From positions 1-52,300 of the forward strand of contig CAYYNQ010000087.1 of assembly GCA_964473105.1 (NCBI GenBank): DNA of 52,300 nucleotides. Reading direction: 5' to 3'. Below, piece by piece: positions 35,140 through 43,073 of this stretch. This DNA comes from CAYYNQ01 sp964473105 (GTDB lineage: Bacteria > Sumerlaeota > Sumerlaeia > MVZB01). Both the position numbers and the translations under genes were made by a program. Within the stretch, counting starts at the first letter, position 1. Each line of letters begins with the position of its first letter. The notes beneath the pieces are model-generated. The model was not told the origin of the DNA, searched no databases, and was given only the letters and a program-made list of their open reading frames with translations.

Positions 35140-35433
35140 TTATGAATTTTCCGGCTGGGCGGCTGGGCCGGAATGAAGGGCATTGACTGCTAGTGTCAGG
35201 CGTGACGTCTGGCGGCTGGCATTGTTCCGTGCGATCAGCCCCTTTTGGGCGGCGGTGTCCAGCGCGCTGATGGTGGCCGGCAGTTGCTTGCGGGCGGGCT
35301 CTGGATCCCCGGCTTGAATCAAGTCCTGAAGTTTCCTCAGGGACGTTCGGTAGCTTGAGCGTTGCGCACGGTTCAAAGTACGTCTTTTCTCGTTCTGGCG
35401 CATGCGTTTCTTTGCAGATTGAATATTAGGCAT
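35140..35433 (-). CDS. rpsT: 30S ribosomal protein S20
   Basis: A 97-residue basic, mostly helical protein that binds 16S rRNA. The start MPNIQSAKKRMRQNEKRRTLNRAQRS is the family signature, and QKGLIARNNASRQTSRLTL matches the conserved C-terminal helix. The tail SGPAAQPENS is short and polar. The gene stands alone, as usual for rpsT, behind a good promoter at 35497-35526. Confidence 0.96.
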   Translation of the reverse strand: MPNIQSAKKRMRQNEKRRTLNRAQRSSYRTSLRKLQDLIQAGDPEPARKQLPATISALDTAAQKGLIARNNASRQTSRLTLAVNALHSGPAAQPENS

Positions 35434-35496
35434 TCCAGGATTCCAACCGTCCTTTGCTGGGTATGTGTGGCAATTTCATGACCACTCGAACCCGAC

Positions 35497-35526
35497 TTTA
35501 TAAAACATATGATCCTGTGGTGTCAA
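35497..35526 (-). promoter_or_regulatory. Sigma70 promoter of rpsT
   Basis: Perfect TTGACA (35526-35521), 18-base spacer and TATAAA (35502-35497, five of six). Start of transcription near 35490, giving a leader of about 57 bases. Confidence 0.7.
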
Positions 35527-35697
35527 GATTTGAAGCGGTACGGGTCATCCATCAGGGACGGGGCCCTGATCTCGGCTTGCCACGGGGTGTTCGGGAACCA
35601 TTCATCAAAAGTCATCCTGATATATCCCATCACGCGTGTCTTGTCTAAAGCAAGCAAACATAACTATATGTGTGACCATAATTCGTGTGTCTGATGT

Positions 35698-35756
35698 AGT
35701 TCCTTCTGAAGGTGTTTACCAATTGCCTGTTAACTTTGGAGCCTCCTGAAGGAACT
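35698..35756 (+). repeat. Long-range inverted repeat in the signalling-gene leader
   Basis: AGTTCCTTC (35698-35706) and GAAGGAACT (35748-35756) are perfect nine-base arms 41 bases apart. The left arm also begins a small local hairpin, CCTTC/GAAGG. It could fold in a leader RNA or be two half-sites; no known riboswitch core is visible. Confidence 0.35.
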
Positions 35757-35811
35757 TGTAACCTGATCCGGGAAATCTACCACGGAGCTGGCAAGTCGAG
35801 GGATGTGAAAT

Positions 35812-35825
35812 GTGAGATGTCTCAC
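35812..35825. repeat. Short inverted repeat, candidate operator
   Basis: GTGAGA and TCTCAC arms around two bases, about 100 bases before the signalling gene. Size and position suit a binding site for a dimeric regulator; nothing more can be said. Confidence 0.3.
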
Positions 35826-35922
35826 CCATGGATCTCATGCTATCAACAGCGGATATCATCCGTGGGTATTTTGTATTTATGGTTAAAATAAGGATCTTAA
35901 GGGATTATTTTGATCTCCAATC

Positions 35923-36564
35923 ATGGCCGAACAGTTATTATCAGGGACCCGTATCGGCAGTGTTGATTCTCCATCTGAAATAATGAACTGGGCAACCCAT
36001 GGAATCCGCCCGGGATGGATCAGGCAGTTTCTAAATTCAGCTTTTCTTCAACATGCGGATTATCTTGTTGGCCCGAGTGATGAACAGGCCGTTGCAGCAA
36101 CTGAAATCGATGAGTCAAATTGGGATATCCTTTTTCTGGGGGATGATGACGGGACCATGTCCGAGACCGCGATCGCAAATCAGGTCAGTCGCCTGGCCCG
36201 AAACCATGCACTTGAATGTATCATTGTTGTCCTGTCCGATAGTTCGGCCGAATTACGCAATCGGTTCCTCATGTTTGGCGCTGTTGATGTCCTTCATCTG
36301 GGGGATAGCGTCCAGAGAATCCGTGAAGGAATCCGGCATGCCGCAGACCTGGTACAGGCAAGGCATTGCCAGACCGGACAGGAGAAAATGAGCATGGTGA
36401 ATAGGCTCGCCATCAGTGTGAATCACGAAATTAACAATCCATTGACAGAATTGATGGGGACGACGGAACTGATGTTGAGGAAAAAGGACCAGCTTGATGA
36501 GGATATGGGCCACCACCTGACGACAATCATTGAGCAGTGTCATCGTATCAGGGGTCATATCTAG
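35923..36564 (+). CDS. Degenerate receiver plus HisKA phosphoacceptor domain, frameshifted 5' part
   Basis: A 213-residue product. Residues about 60-145 look like a receiver domain (WDILFLGDDDG, CIIVVLSDSSAELRNRFLMFGAVDVLHL), but Gly73 lies where the phosphoacceptor Asp should be. Then comes a HisKA domain with RLAISVNHEINNPLTELMG and His168. The frame stops at TAG 36562-36564 in the middle of a conserved helix, and the expected continuation (RLKSLSHLRTIPYGEHDEMLDL) is in the next frame, overlapping this one. I therefore read 35923-37054 as one gene with a frameshift. No HATPase domain is present between HisKA and the second receiver. Confidence 0.65.
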   Translation: MAEQLLSGTRIGSVDSPSEIMNWATHGIRPGWIRQFLNSAFLQHADYLVGPSDEQAVAATEIDESNWDILFLGDDDGTMSETAIANQVSRLARNHALECIIVVLSDSSAELRNRFLMFGAVDVLHLGDSVQRIREGIRHAADLVQARHCQTGQEKMSMVNRLAISVNHEINNPLTELMGTTELMLRKKDQLDEDMGHHLTTIIEQCHRIRGHI

Positions 36565-37054
36565 GTTAAAGTCCTTGAGTCACCTGCGGACGATCCCATA
36601 CGGCGAACATGACGAGATGCTGGACCTGAATGGCGATGCGGGGAAGTCCGGGGTGATCGAGACTCTCAGGCAAGCAGGCGAATGCGTGACGTTGCCCAGT
36701 ATTCTGGTGGTTGATGATAATCCGCTGATCGTCGACCTGATCATGCACTTGTTCAGAGATCGATTTGACATAGAACCGGCGGGTAGTGCGGACGCGGCGT
36801 TGGACCGGGTCGGAATCCGGGCCTACGATCTGGTTTTGATCGACCTTGTGCTGCCCGAGATGAACGGACTGGAGCTTTATCGTGAGATCAGGTCGATAAA
36901 TCGCACACAAAGGGTTGTGTTGATGAGTGCATATCAGGGCGATGCCCGGGTTGGGCAGGTCATTAATGAAGATGTATCAGGATGCATATTCAAGCCATTT
37001 TCCGTGGATGTATTTGAGGATTTGATGACAGGCCTTCTCAAACAACCCATTTAA
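36530..37054 (+). CDS. Receiver domain, frameshifted 3' part of the signalling gene
   Basis: The open frame gives 174 residues from an ATG at 36530, but its first 30 residues continue the HisKA protein rather than form a new N-terminus. From about residue 55 there is a complete receiver: SILVVDDNPLIVDLI (Asp62, Asp63), LVLIDLVLPEMNG with phosphoacceptor Asp105, MSAYQ (Ser133) and IFKPFS (Lys155). All residues for phosphorylation are present, unlike in the upstream degenerate receiver. It overlaps the upstream frame by 35 bases; separate translation by coupling is an alternative to frameshift. No output domain follows. Confidence 0.7.
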   Translation: MSSVIVSGVISRLKSLSHLRTIPYGEHDEMLDLNGDAGKSGVIETLRQAGECVTLPSILVVDDNPLIVDLIMHLFRDRFDIEPAGSADAALDRVGIRAYDLVLIDLVLPEMNGLELYREIRSINRTQRVVLMSAYQGDARVGQVINEDVSGCIFKPFSVDVFEDLMTGLLKQPI

Positions 37055-37188
37055 AGAAAAACCCGACATCCTTGCTTCAACAAAACGCTATTAATCCAGC
37101 ACAAGGGCTTGTCGCCTGTCTGTCTCCATGGGCCTATTTATAATTACATATGCCAGGTCGGGAGAAGTGCAGGGTGTTCATATCTTGA

Positions 37189-37218
37189 TTGACAATCTGC
37201 CCAGACCACTGAGATAAA
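37189..37218 (+). promoter_or_regulatory. Candidate sigma70 promoter of pilT
   Basis: Perfect TTGACA (37189-37194), 18-base spacer and GATAAA (37213-37218, four of six). The leader to the ATG would be about 80 bases. Confidence 0.5.
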
Positions 37219-37307
37219 GGCGTTTGACTTGGACTCCAAATTCCCATTTCAGATGACCTGTCCCACGTCGGGAGTTGTCGTCAGGGTGGGCTTGAAGAAG
37301 GGCCGGC

Positions 37308-38405
37308 ATGTCTATAAACACACAAAAACTGCTGGAGGGCATGGTTCGGGTGGGCGCCTCCGATATGCATCTCAAGGTTGGCATCCCGCCGGTGATCCGA
37401 ATTAATGGCCAGTTGCACCCGGTTGAGCATCCCGCCCTAACGGCGGAGGACACCGAGGATGCCAATAGGTCCATGATGCCTGACCGTTGCAATGCCCAGT
37501 TGGAGAGGAATGGGACGGCCGATTATTCATTTGGTTTAAGTGTCGATGTTCGCTTCCGGGTGAACTGTTATCATCAGCGCGGCGTAAAATCACTGGCCAT
37601 TCGTTTATTGACTTCCGAGATGAGCACACTGGAGGAACTCGGTCTTCCCGTCCAACTTTATCGGCTTGCCGAGATCAAGCGGGGGTTGGTCCTCGTGACG
37701 GGTATCACGGGGAGTGGAAAATCCACCACTCTTTCGGCGCTGATCCACAGAATCAACCAGACACGACGCGAGCACATCATTACCATCGAGGATCCAATTG
37801 AGTTCATCTATACCGATGATAAGTGTGTGATTGATCAGATTGAGGTTAATCAGGATGTGGCGGATTTCAAGGTCGCTCTACGTGCCGCACTAAGGCAGGA
37901 TTCCGACATCATACTGATTGGTGAGCTTCGGGACCGTGAAACTGTTGAAACTGCCATGCATTGTGTCGAGACCGGCCATGTGGTGTTTTCCACGCTGCAT
38001 ACACCGGATTGTCCACAGACTCTCACCCGTGTCTCACACTTTTTCCCCCAAGAGGAGCATCAGTTGATATTCGACCAGATGGCCAAGAATATCCAGGGCG
38101 TGGTATGTCAGCGGTTGCTGCGCAACAAAACCGGCAAGGGTCAGATCCCGTGTTGTGAGGTTATGTTCAACAACCCGATCATCAGGAAACTGATCATTGA
38201 ACAGAGAATTAACGACCTTTCGGATGTGCTCAGGAGCGGCCAAGAGGGGATGCAGACCTTTGATATGGCCATGGTCGACCTTGTCAAGACGGAAAAGATT
38301 AGTTTTGATCAGGGCAATGAATATGCCGATGACCCCGCTGCATTTCGACGTCTGATGAAGGGCATCAAGGCGGGTAGTGACGAGGGTGGGCTGATCGGGA
38401 CGTGA
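37308..38405 (+). CDS. pilT: Type IV pilus retraction ATPase-like protein (PilT/PilU)
   Basis: A 365-residue hexameric secretion-type ATPase that powers pilus retraction. The N-terminal domain has GASDMHLKVGIPPVIRINGQL. The ATPase core has Walker A GITGSGKSTT (132-141), the Asp box IEDPIEF, Walker B IILIGELRDRETVETAM and the His box HVVFSTLHTPD. The C-terminal IIRKLIIEQ corresponds to the AIRNLIRE motif needed for retraction in PilT, but is altered, so PilU or another paralogue remains possible. No other pilus gene is nearby; the adjacent signalling gene could be related but shows no Pil-specific domain. Confidence 0.9.
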   Translation: MSINTQKLLEGMVRVGASDMHLKVGIPPVIRINGQLHPVEHPALTAEDTEDANRSMMPDRCNAQLERNGTADYSFGLSVDVRFRVNCYHQRGVKSLAIRLLTSEMSTLEELGLPVQLYRLAEIKRGLVLVTGITGSGKSTTLSALIHRINQTRREHIITIEDPIEFIYTDDKCVIDQIEVNQDVADFKVALRAALRQDSDIILIGELRDRETVETAMHCVETGHVVFSTLHTPDCPQTLTRVSHFFPQEEHQLIFDQMAKNIQGVVCQRLLRNKTGKGQIPCCEVMFNNPIIRKLIIEQRINDLSDVLRSGQEGMQTFDMAMVDLVKTEKISFDQGNEYADDPAAFRRLMKGIKAGSDEGGLIGT

Positions 38406-38551
38406 CCTGACATGGAGATCTGTTTTGGCCGACTGTTTCAGTATGGCTCTGACACCCGTTGGTTCGGAACGCGGGAAATCCCCGCCCTGTTATTCCACGA
38501 GGTTAATATGTCACCCGGCAGCAGTCTGTCGGATGACCTGCTGATAATTCA

Positions 38552-39220
38552 ATGATTCGTTGCGTTGGGCTGAAAAAACATTACCTGATGGGAGACCAAA
38601 CAGTACGCGCCCTGGATGGTATCGACATCGACATTGCGGAAAATGAACTGGTCGCGATTCTCGGTTCATCCGGGTCGGGGAAATCGACCCTGATGAATGT
38701 TCTGGGGTGCCTGGACAGGCCGACCGAGGGCGAATATTGGCTTGATGGGGAAAATGTTGCCTGCTTGAACGATGATCAGCTTGCCGAATGCAGGAACCGC
38801 AGGATCGGGTTCGTGTTTCAGGACTTCAATCTGCTTTCGCGGAGGACAGCCCTGGAGAATGTTAGTCTCCCCCTATTTTATTCCGGTGACCGGCACCCCG
38901 GGAGAAGGGCCCGGGCTTCGCTCCAGCAGGTTGGCCTATCGGGGCGGATTCAACATTTTCCAAACCAGTTGTCTGGTGGTCAGAGACAACGGGTCGCGAT
39001 AGCCCGCGCCCTTGTGACAGAACCGACGATCATCCTTGCCGACGAACCGACCGGAAACCTGGATTCGGTGACCGGTGGGGGGATCATGGATCTATTTCTT
39101 GGTTTGCATAAACAGGGAATGACTCTCATTATTGTCACGCATGATCAGGAGGTTGCAGGTTATTGCCCTCGGCAGATAAGGCTGCGGGATGGTTTGGTCC
39201 TGGAGGATCGCCGACCTTGA
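38552..39220 (+). CDS. ABC transporter ATP-binding protein, LolD/MacB type
   Basis: A 222-residue ATPase with Walker A GSSGSGKSTL, Q-loop FVFQDFNLL, signature LSGGQRQRVAIARAL, Walker B IILADEPTGNLDS and H-loop IVTHD. The combination EPTGNLDS and the short length are typical of the LolD/MacB/FtsE group, which extract lipoproteins or substrates from the outer face of the inner membrane. No permease gene of the LolC/MacB kind is next to it, so it must work with one encoded elsewhere. It is preceded by pilT and followed by folK on the same strand. Confidence 0.9.
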   Translation: MIRCVGLKKHYLMGDQTVRALDGIDIDIAENELVAILGSSGSGKSTLMNVLGCLDRPTEGEYWLDGENVACLNDDQLAECRNRRIGFVFQDFNLLSRRTALENVSLPLFYSGDRHPGRRARASLQQVGLSGRIQHFPNQLSGGQRQRVAIARALVTEPTIILADEPTGNLDSVTGGGIMDLFLGLHKQGMTLIIVTHDQEVAGYCPRQIRLRDGLVLEDRRP

Positions 39221-39245
39221 CTTGATCAGCAGGCCCGTTTAATAG
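39217..39245 (+). promoter_or_regulatory. Candidate sigma70 promoter of folK
   Basis: TTGACT (39217-39222), 17-base spacer and TAATAG (39240-39245, three of six), overlapping the stop codon of the ABC gene. The weak -10 box keeps confidence low. Confidence 0.3.
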
Positions 39246-39323
39246 TACCTCGGTAGCTTAATCCGGGGAGCGGTGCCTCTTGTTCGATTGTGGGAAAATC
39301 CGACAATTTATGGGGAGATACAC

Positions 39324-39821
39324 TTGCATAATGATATTGTTATTGCCCTGGGTGCCAACGATGGGAGTCCGAGGGAGGCACTTGATCAGGCCCTCCAGCT
39401 GATGGACGAGTCGGGGATACTCATAAGGAGATGCTCACGTATCTACCGCACCCGACCATGGGGCATGCCAGACCAATCCGTGTTTCTTAATGCTGCGGTT
39501 CTTGTCCGCAGTCGGCAGCGTCCGTTATCCCTGCTTGCGATACTTTTAATGATCGAGCGAAAAATGGGGAGACGTCGGGTCCTCCACTGGGGTCCTCGTC
39601 GTATTGATCTTGACCTGATACTATATGGAACAGTCCGGATGAATCATCGGGAACTTAAACTGCCTCATCCCGAAATTATTCGCCGTGATTTTGTTCTGTC
39701 GCCGTTGATGGACCTGGGGCTTCCTGCCGTTCCGGAAGTTGCCCCTTTCGGCTGGAGGTGTTTCCTGAGTTCTCTCCCTTGTGAATCAAGGACTATTCTT
39801 TCTTCCCAACCCTGGAAGTAA
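39324..39821 (+). CDS. folK: HPPK: 6-hydroxymethyl-7,8-dihydropterin pyrophosphokinase
   Basis: Transfers pyrophosphate from ATP to hydroxymethyl-dihydropterin in folate synthesis. Motifs: IVIALGANDGSPREALDQAL, the YRTRPWGMPDQSVFLNAAV pterin-binding region, the signature WGPRRIDLDLILYG, and LPHPEIIRRDFVLSPLMDL. The start is chosen at TTG 39324, with GGGGAG six bases upstream, giving 165 residues, the normal length. A GTG at 39273 would add 17 residues, but its GGGGAG is only two bases away. The next gene's open frame begins before this one ends, but its likely start is after it. Confidence 0.9.
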   Translation: MHNDIVIALGANDGSPREALDQALQLMDESGILIRRCSRIYRTRPWGMPDQSVFLNAAVLVRSRQRPLSLLAILLMIERKMGRRRVLHWGPRRIDLDLILYGTVRMNHRELKLPHPEIIRRDFVLSPLMDLGLPAVPEVAPFGWRCFLSSLPCESRTILSSQPWK

Positions 39822-39849
39822 TTTCCTGAAAATCAGGATCGTTGTGCCC

Positions 39850-40635
39850 ATGTCCGTATTTCCTCAAAAAGATTTCCTGGGTTTTCGGCTTGCAGATATG
39901 ACTACCCGACAATTCATGGATCATCTGTTACAGGCCGCACAATTTCCCAGAACTCATCTGAACATCGGTTATTTGAATGCGGCCCAGTTCAATCAGGCTT
40001 TCGAGAACCCCCGACTGGCGGCTCACCTGCGTGCGATGGATTGTATCTATGCGGACGGCCAATCGGTGGTCTGGGCAGCGAGATGGCTGGGGAGGCCGAT
40101 TCCGGAGAGAATCAATGCAGGCGATTTTGCTCGGGAATTGGTTGAAGAGTTCTCTTCCCGTGGATTGAAAATCGCCCTGCTGGGCGGATTGCCGGAAAAA
40201 AGAGGGGGGGACCTGAGCGATTCGGAGGTAGCACAGGCAGCCAGTAGGTTCAGGAAGTGGGATTCCGGAGTGGAAATTGTATTTACCCATCATGGTTATT
40301 TTGACATTACGTCCGACCGAGCCGAGATGATCCGTGAAGATCTTGAAAAGGCAGATCCCGATATCGTTATGGTCGGTATGGGTGCTCCACGCCAGGAAGA
40401 ACTACTTCATGCCTGGTCAGGCCTTGGATATCCGCGTGTATGGTGGTCTGTGGGTGCCCTGTTTGAATACCATGCAGGAACTCGTGCAAGGGCACCCCGT
40501 TGGATGCGCCGGGCAGGACTGGAATGGTTGGTGCGACTAGCCCTTGAACCGGGTCGTTTATGGAGGCGATATCTGGTCGGTAATCCATTGTTCATATGGA
40601 GGGTGTTCCGGAATCAAGGACCACCGGGGGGGTAG
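39850..40635 (+). CDS. WecG/TagA/CpsF family glycosyltransferase (GT26)
   Basis: A 261-residue inverting glycosyltransferase that adds the second sugar to a lipid-linked intermediate in teichoic acid, enterobacterial common antigen or exopolysaccharide synthesis. Motifs: GYLNAAQFNQA, CIYADGQSVVWAARWLG, RINAGDFAREL, IALLGGLPEK, DIVMVGMGAPRQEELLHAW, the GT26 signature, and VWWSVGALFEYHAGTRARAPRWM, followed by GLEWLVRLALEPGRLWRRYL. The start MSVFPQ is chosen because the family begins near FLGFRLADMT; the frame extends 23 codons upstream over folK. No polysaccharide cluster surrounds it. Confidence 0.92.
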   Translation: MSVFPQKDFLGFRLADMTTRQFMDHLLQAAQFPRTHLNIGYLNAAQFNQAFENPRLAAHLRAMDCIYADGQSVVWAARWLGRPIPERINAGDFARELVEEFSSRGLKIALLGGLPEKRGGDLSDSEVAQAASRFRKWDSGVEIVFTHHGYFDITSDRAEMIREDLEKADPDIVMVGMGAPRQEELLHAWSGLGYPRVWWSVGALFEYHAGTRARAPRWMRRAGLEWLVRLALEPGRLWRRYLVGNPLFIWRVFRNQGPPGG

Positions 40636-40927
40636 CTTCGTTCGTTCGATAGCTACGGGTTATAAGGTCGATTGGCTGGGGGGCTTCAAGCCTGATATCC
40701 TTGTTCCGTCCTGTCATGGTTTCCCCTGTATCATCGTTTATCAAAGATGTTCATTTTAATATTTGAAATCCGCTCTGGGATGTAGCCGGTTTTGTGCATC
40801 AACATGAGAATATCTCGTGTTGTCCCGGTATGTCACGGGCAGGTTCTTAAACTATTCTTGATGTGTCAGGTGAAGTAGATGGGGGCTTTTGAATTACCTG
40901 CATGCTGAACTGATCTGGCCGTCTGGT

Positions 40928-42187
40928 TCAGGGCTTGTCATCTCGGTCTTGACGCCATTGGAGGACCTGTTCCCAGATCCAGCAGGCAACTGCAAACTTG
41001 GAGGCCAAGGGTGATGTGAGTTCGATATCCTGTCCATCAAGGAGTGTGACTTGGTTTTGAGCGCCATTGAATCCGATGCCGGCAGTGCCGATGTTATTGG
41101 CGCAAACCAGGTCCAGTTTTTTGTCCATAAGTTTTGCCCTTGCGGTTTCCAGCAGGTTGGTGGACTCGGCCGAAAAACCTACAAGTACATGATTCTCATT
41201 TCGATGGTGACCGGCCCAAGCCGCGATATCGGGTGTTCGCTTGAGTTTCAGCGTCAGGGATTCACCGGATTTGATCTTTGTGCCCGGTATAGATGAGCCT
41301 TCATAATTTGCCACGGCAGCCACAAAAACAGCGATATCGACCCCATCCCAGTTCGCTTGAACCTTTCCGAGCATTTCCCTGGCTGACTGGACAGCTATTG
41401 CATCCACGGAATCGGGGATATCGGCATCCATTGGACCGTGAATCATGATTACAGATGCCCCCATATCATGGGCTGCCCGGGCAAGTGAAGTTCCCATAAG
41501 GCCCGAGGATGTATTGCTGATAAACCGGATTGGATCAAGCATTTCACGGGTTGGTCCCGCCGTGATGAGTACACGCGTGCCCGACAGGTTCATGGCGTTG
41601 CTTCGGCACGGTTCCTTGTCCGTGGCAAACCCCATCGGTTCCTCGGGGGCCAGTGCCAGGATGTGTCCGGTGATATCATGTGGTTCAGCCATGCGTCCTT
41701 CCCCGACTTCGCCACAGGCCAAGGGGCCATTTTTACCCATTATGATACTCATCCCGCGTTTTTCAAGGAGAGCCAAGTTTGTGCGTGTCGCCGGGTTGTT
41801 CAACATGGTTGTATTCATTGCCGGGCAGATAAAGGCAGGACCGTCGTACGCGAGCATGAGGCTGGTCACGGCATCATTGGCCATGCCATGCGCGATACGC
41901 GCGATCAGGTTGGCTGATGCCGGGGCTATTACGATAGCATCGGCCCATCTTGCCCAGGTTACATGTTCCATCTCACCGGACTCGGGTCTGTCGAATATAC
42001 TACGATAGACAGGGTGTCCGGTGAGGGCTTCATAGGTCAGGGGCCTGACAAAATTTTCGGCCGAACGGGTCATGGCAACACGGACATCGACCCCACTCCT
42101 GACTAGGCTGCCGACGAGATCGGCAGATTTATAGGCGGCAATACCGCCGGATACACAGAGGATGATTTTGGACGGAGTGGCTTTCAT
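40928..42187 (-). CDS. coaBC: CoaBC: phosphopantothenoylcysteine synthetase/decarboxylase
   Basis: Bifunctional coenzyme A enzyme of 419 residues. The N-terminal flavin-dependent decarboxylase has ILCVSGGIAAYKSADLV, HVTWARWADAIVIAPASANLIARIA, the CPAMNTTM motif and LACGEVGEGRM with the catalytic Cys. The C-terminal synthetase begins with RVLITAGPTREMLDPIRFIS and has NTSSGLMG, where most members have Lys in place of Leu, and LTLKLKRTPDIAAW. The ATG at 42187 gives MKATPSKIILCVSGG; the frame extends 42 codons further without support. Divergent from the aro genes. Confidence 0.95.
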   Translation of the reverse strand: MKATPSKIILCVSGGIAAYKSADLVGSLVRSGVDVRVAMTRSAENFVRPLTYEALTGHPVYRSIFDRPESGEMEHVTWARWADAIVIAPASANLIARIAHGMANDAVTSLMLAYDGPAFICPAMNTTMLNNPATRTNLALLEKRGMSIIMGKNGPLACGEVGEGRMAEPHDITGHILALAPEEPMGFATDKEPCRSNAMNLSGTRVLITAGPTREMLDPIRFISNTSSGLMGTSLARAAHDMGASVIMIHGPMDADIPDSVDAIAVQSAREMLGKVQANWDGVDIAVFVAAVANYEGSSIPGTKIKSGESLTLKLKRTPDIAAWAGHHRNENHVLVGFSAESTNLLETARAKLMDKKLDLVCANNIGTAGIGFNGAQNQVTLLDGQDIELTSPLASKFAVACWIWEQVLQWRQDRDDKP

Positions 42188-42551
42188 GGATTTGGAACGA
42201 TCCCTCTGTGCATATTGGCCTAGAATATCAAAACGGTCATATGCTACTGAAAATCCGGAATGAAAGCATGGGTAAAATAAAAAGTCCCTGACTTCCAGAC
42301 CCCATGGCGTCAAAGGGCCCGGATCCTTGCTGACCCCTGCCGGATTTCAAAAGACTGACGTCCATGTGTTTTTGATATCATCGGAGATGCACGGAGTTCT
42401 TGCGCTCAGACGTCACGGGGGGGCAAATTATTTATCCCCCGGATTTAAAAGCCATGCACATCCATCTTAATGCTGTTTGATTAGGATTCTTTGCGTTAAG
42501 ATACAATTTCACTACCCGGTGATTCTGGGCAGGGGCCCCAAGGAAGATATG
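42188..42551. other. Divergent promoter region between coaBC and aroK
   Basis: About 360 bases with no supported gene. Near aroK, TTGATT (42477-42482), a long 19-base spacer and TACAAT (42502-42507) may be its promoter. A run of seven G at 42417-42423 and five C at 42436-42440 could pair around an AT-rich loop; its role is unknown. No clear coaBC promoter was found. Confidence 0.4.
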
Positions 42552-43073
42552 ATGAACCCGGTCGAGCACCAGAATATCATCCTGACCGGGTTCATGGGAA
42601 CTGGAAAAACCACTGCCGGTAGGGTTTTGGCAAAATGTTTGGGATGGAAATTTGTCGATACCGATGACTTGGTCGAAAAAGAAGCGGGAAAATCAATACG
42701 GGATATATTCAAGGATGATGGTGAAGATGTTTTTCGTGGACTAGAGCGCCAGGTCGCTGCGGGAATTCGTGAGTTTCGACATCATGTTGTGGCCACCGGT
42801 GGCGGGATTGTATTGGATCCCGTAAACATGCGGAATCTCGGGAAGAGCGGCCTGTTGATTCTACTGATGGCGGATGTGGATTCCATCTGGAGCCGGATAA
42901 GGTGTCATGACCACCGGCCACTACTGCAATGTGAAGACCCCCGTTCGAGAATCGGTGAATTGCTGAAAGAACGGTCCGTTGTTTACAACCAGATTCCACA
43001 AAAGGTTGAAACGGGTGACGTTTCCATAGAGAAGATTGTGGACCAGATCCTGAAGTTGGTGAAACATGGGTGA
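42552..43073 (+). CDS. aroK: Shikimate kinase
   Basis: Phosphorylates shikimate in aromatic amino-acid synthesis. The 173-residue product has Walker A LTGFMGTGKTTAGR, shikimate-binding DTDDLVEKEAGKSIRDIF, the Arg in VFRGLERQVAAG, ATGGGIVL, and the lid with HDHRPLL. Two adjacent ATG codons occur; the second, at 42552, has AGGAA seven bases upstream. The frame continues to a TTG at 42477 without support. It overlaps aroB by 8 bases, so the two are translationally coupled. Confidence 0.94.
   Translation: MNPVEHQNIILTGFMGTGKTTAGRVLAKCLGWKFVDTDDLVEKEAGKSIRDIFKDDGEDVFRGLERQVAAGIREFRHHVVATGGGIVLDPVNMRNLGKSGLLILLMADVDSIWSRIRCHDHRPLLQCEDPRSRIGELLKERSVVYNQIPQKVETGDVSIEKIVDQILKLVKHG

Larger units (their letters stand above)
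35434..35922. other. Intergenic region between rpsT and the signalling gene
   Basis: About 490 bases with no supported gene. It holds the rpsT promoter near its left end and two inverted repeats (35698-35756 and 35812-35825) in the half that leads the plus-strand signalling gene. The last 60 bases before 35923 are AT-rich (TATTTATGGTTAAAATAAGG) and may contain a promoter. Confidence 0.5.

Noticed and set aside
41445..42008. Open frame of 187 codons antisense to coaBC
   Set aside because: Falls entirely within coaBC and has no independent support.
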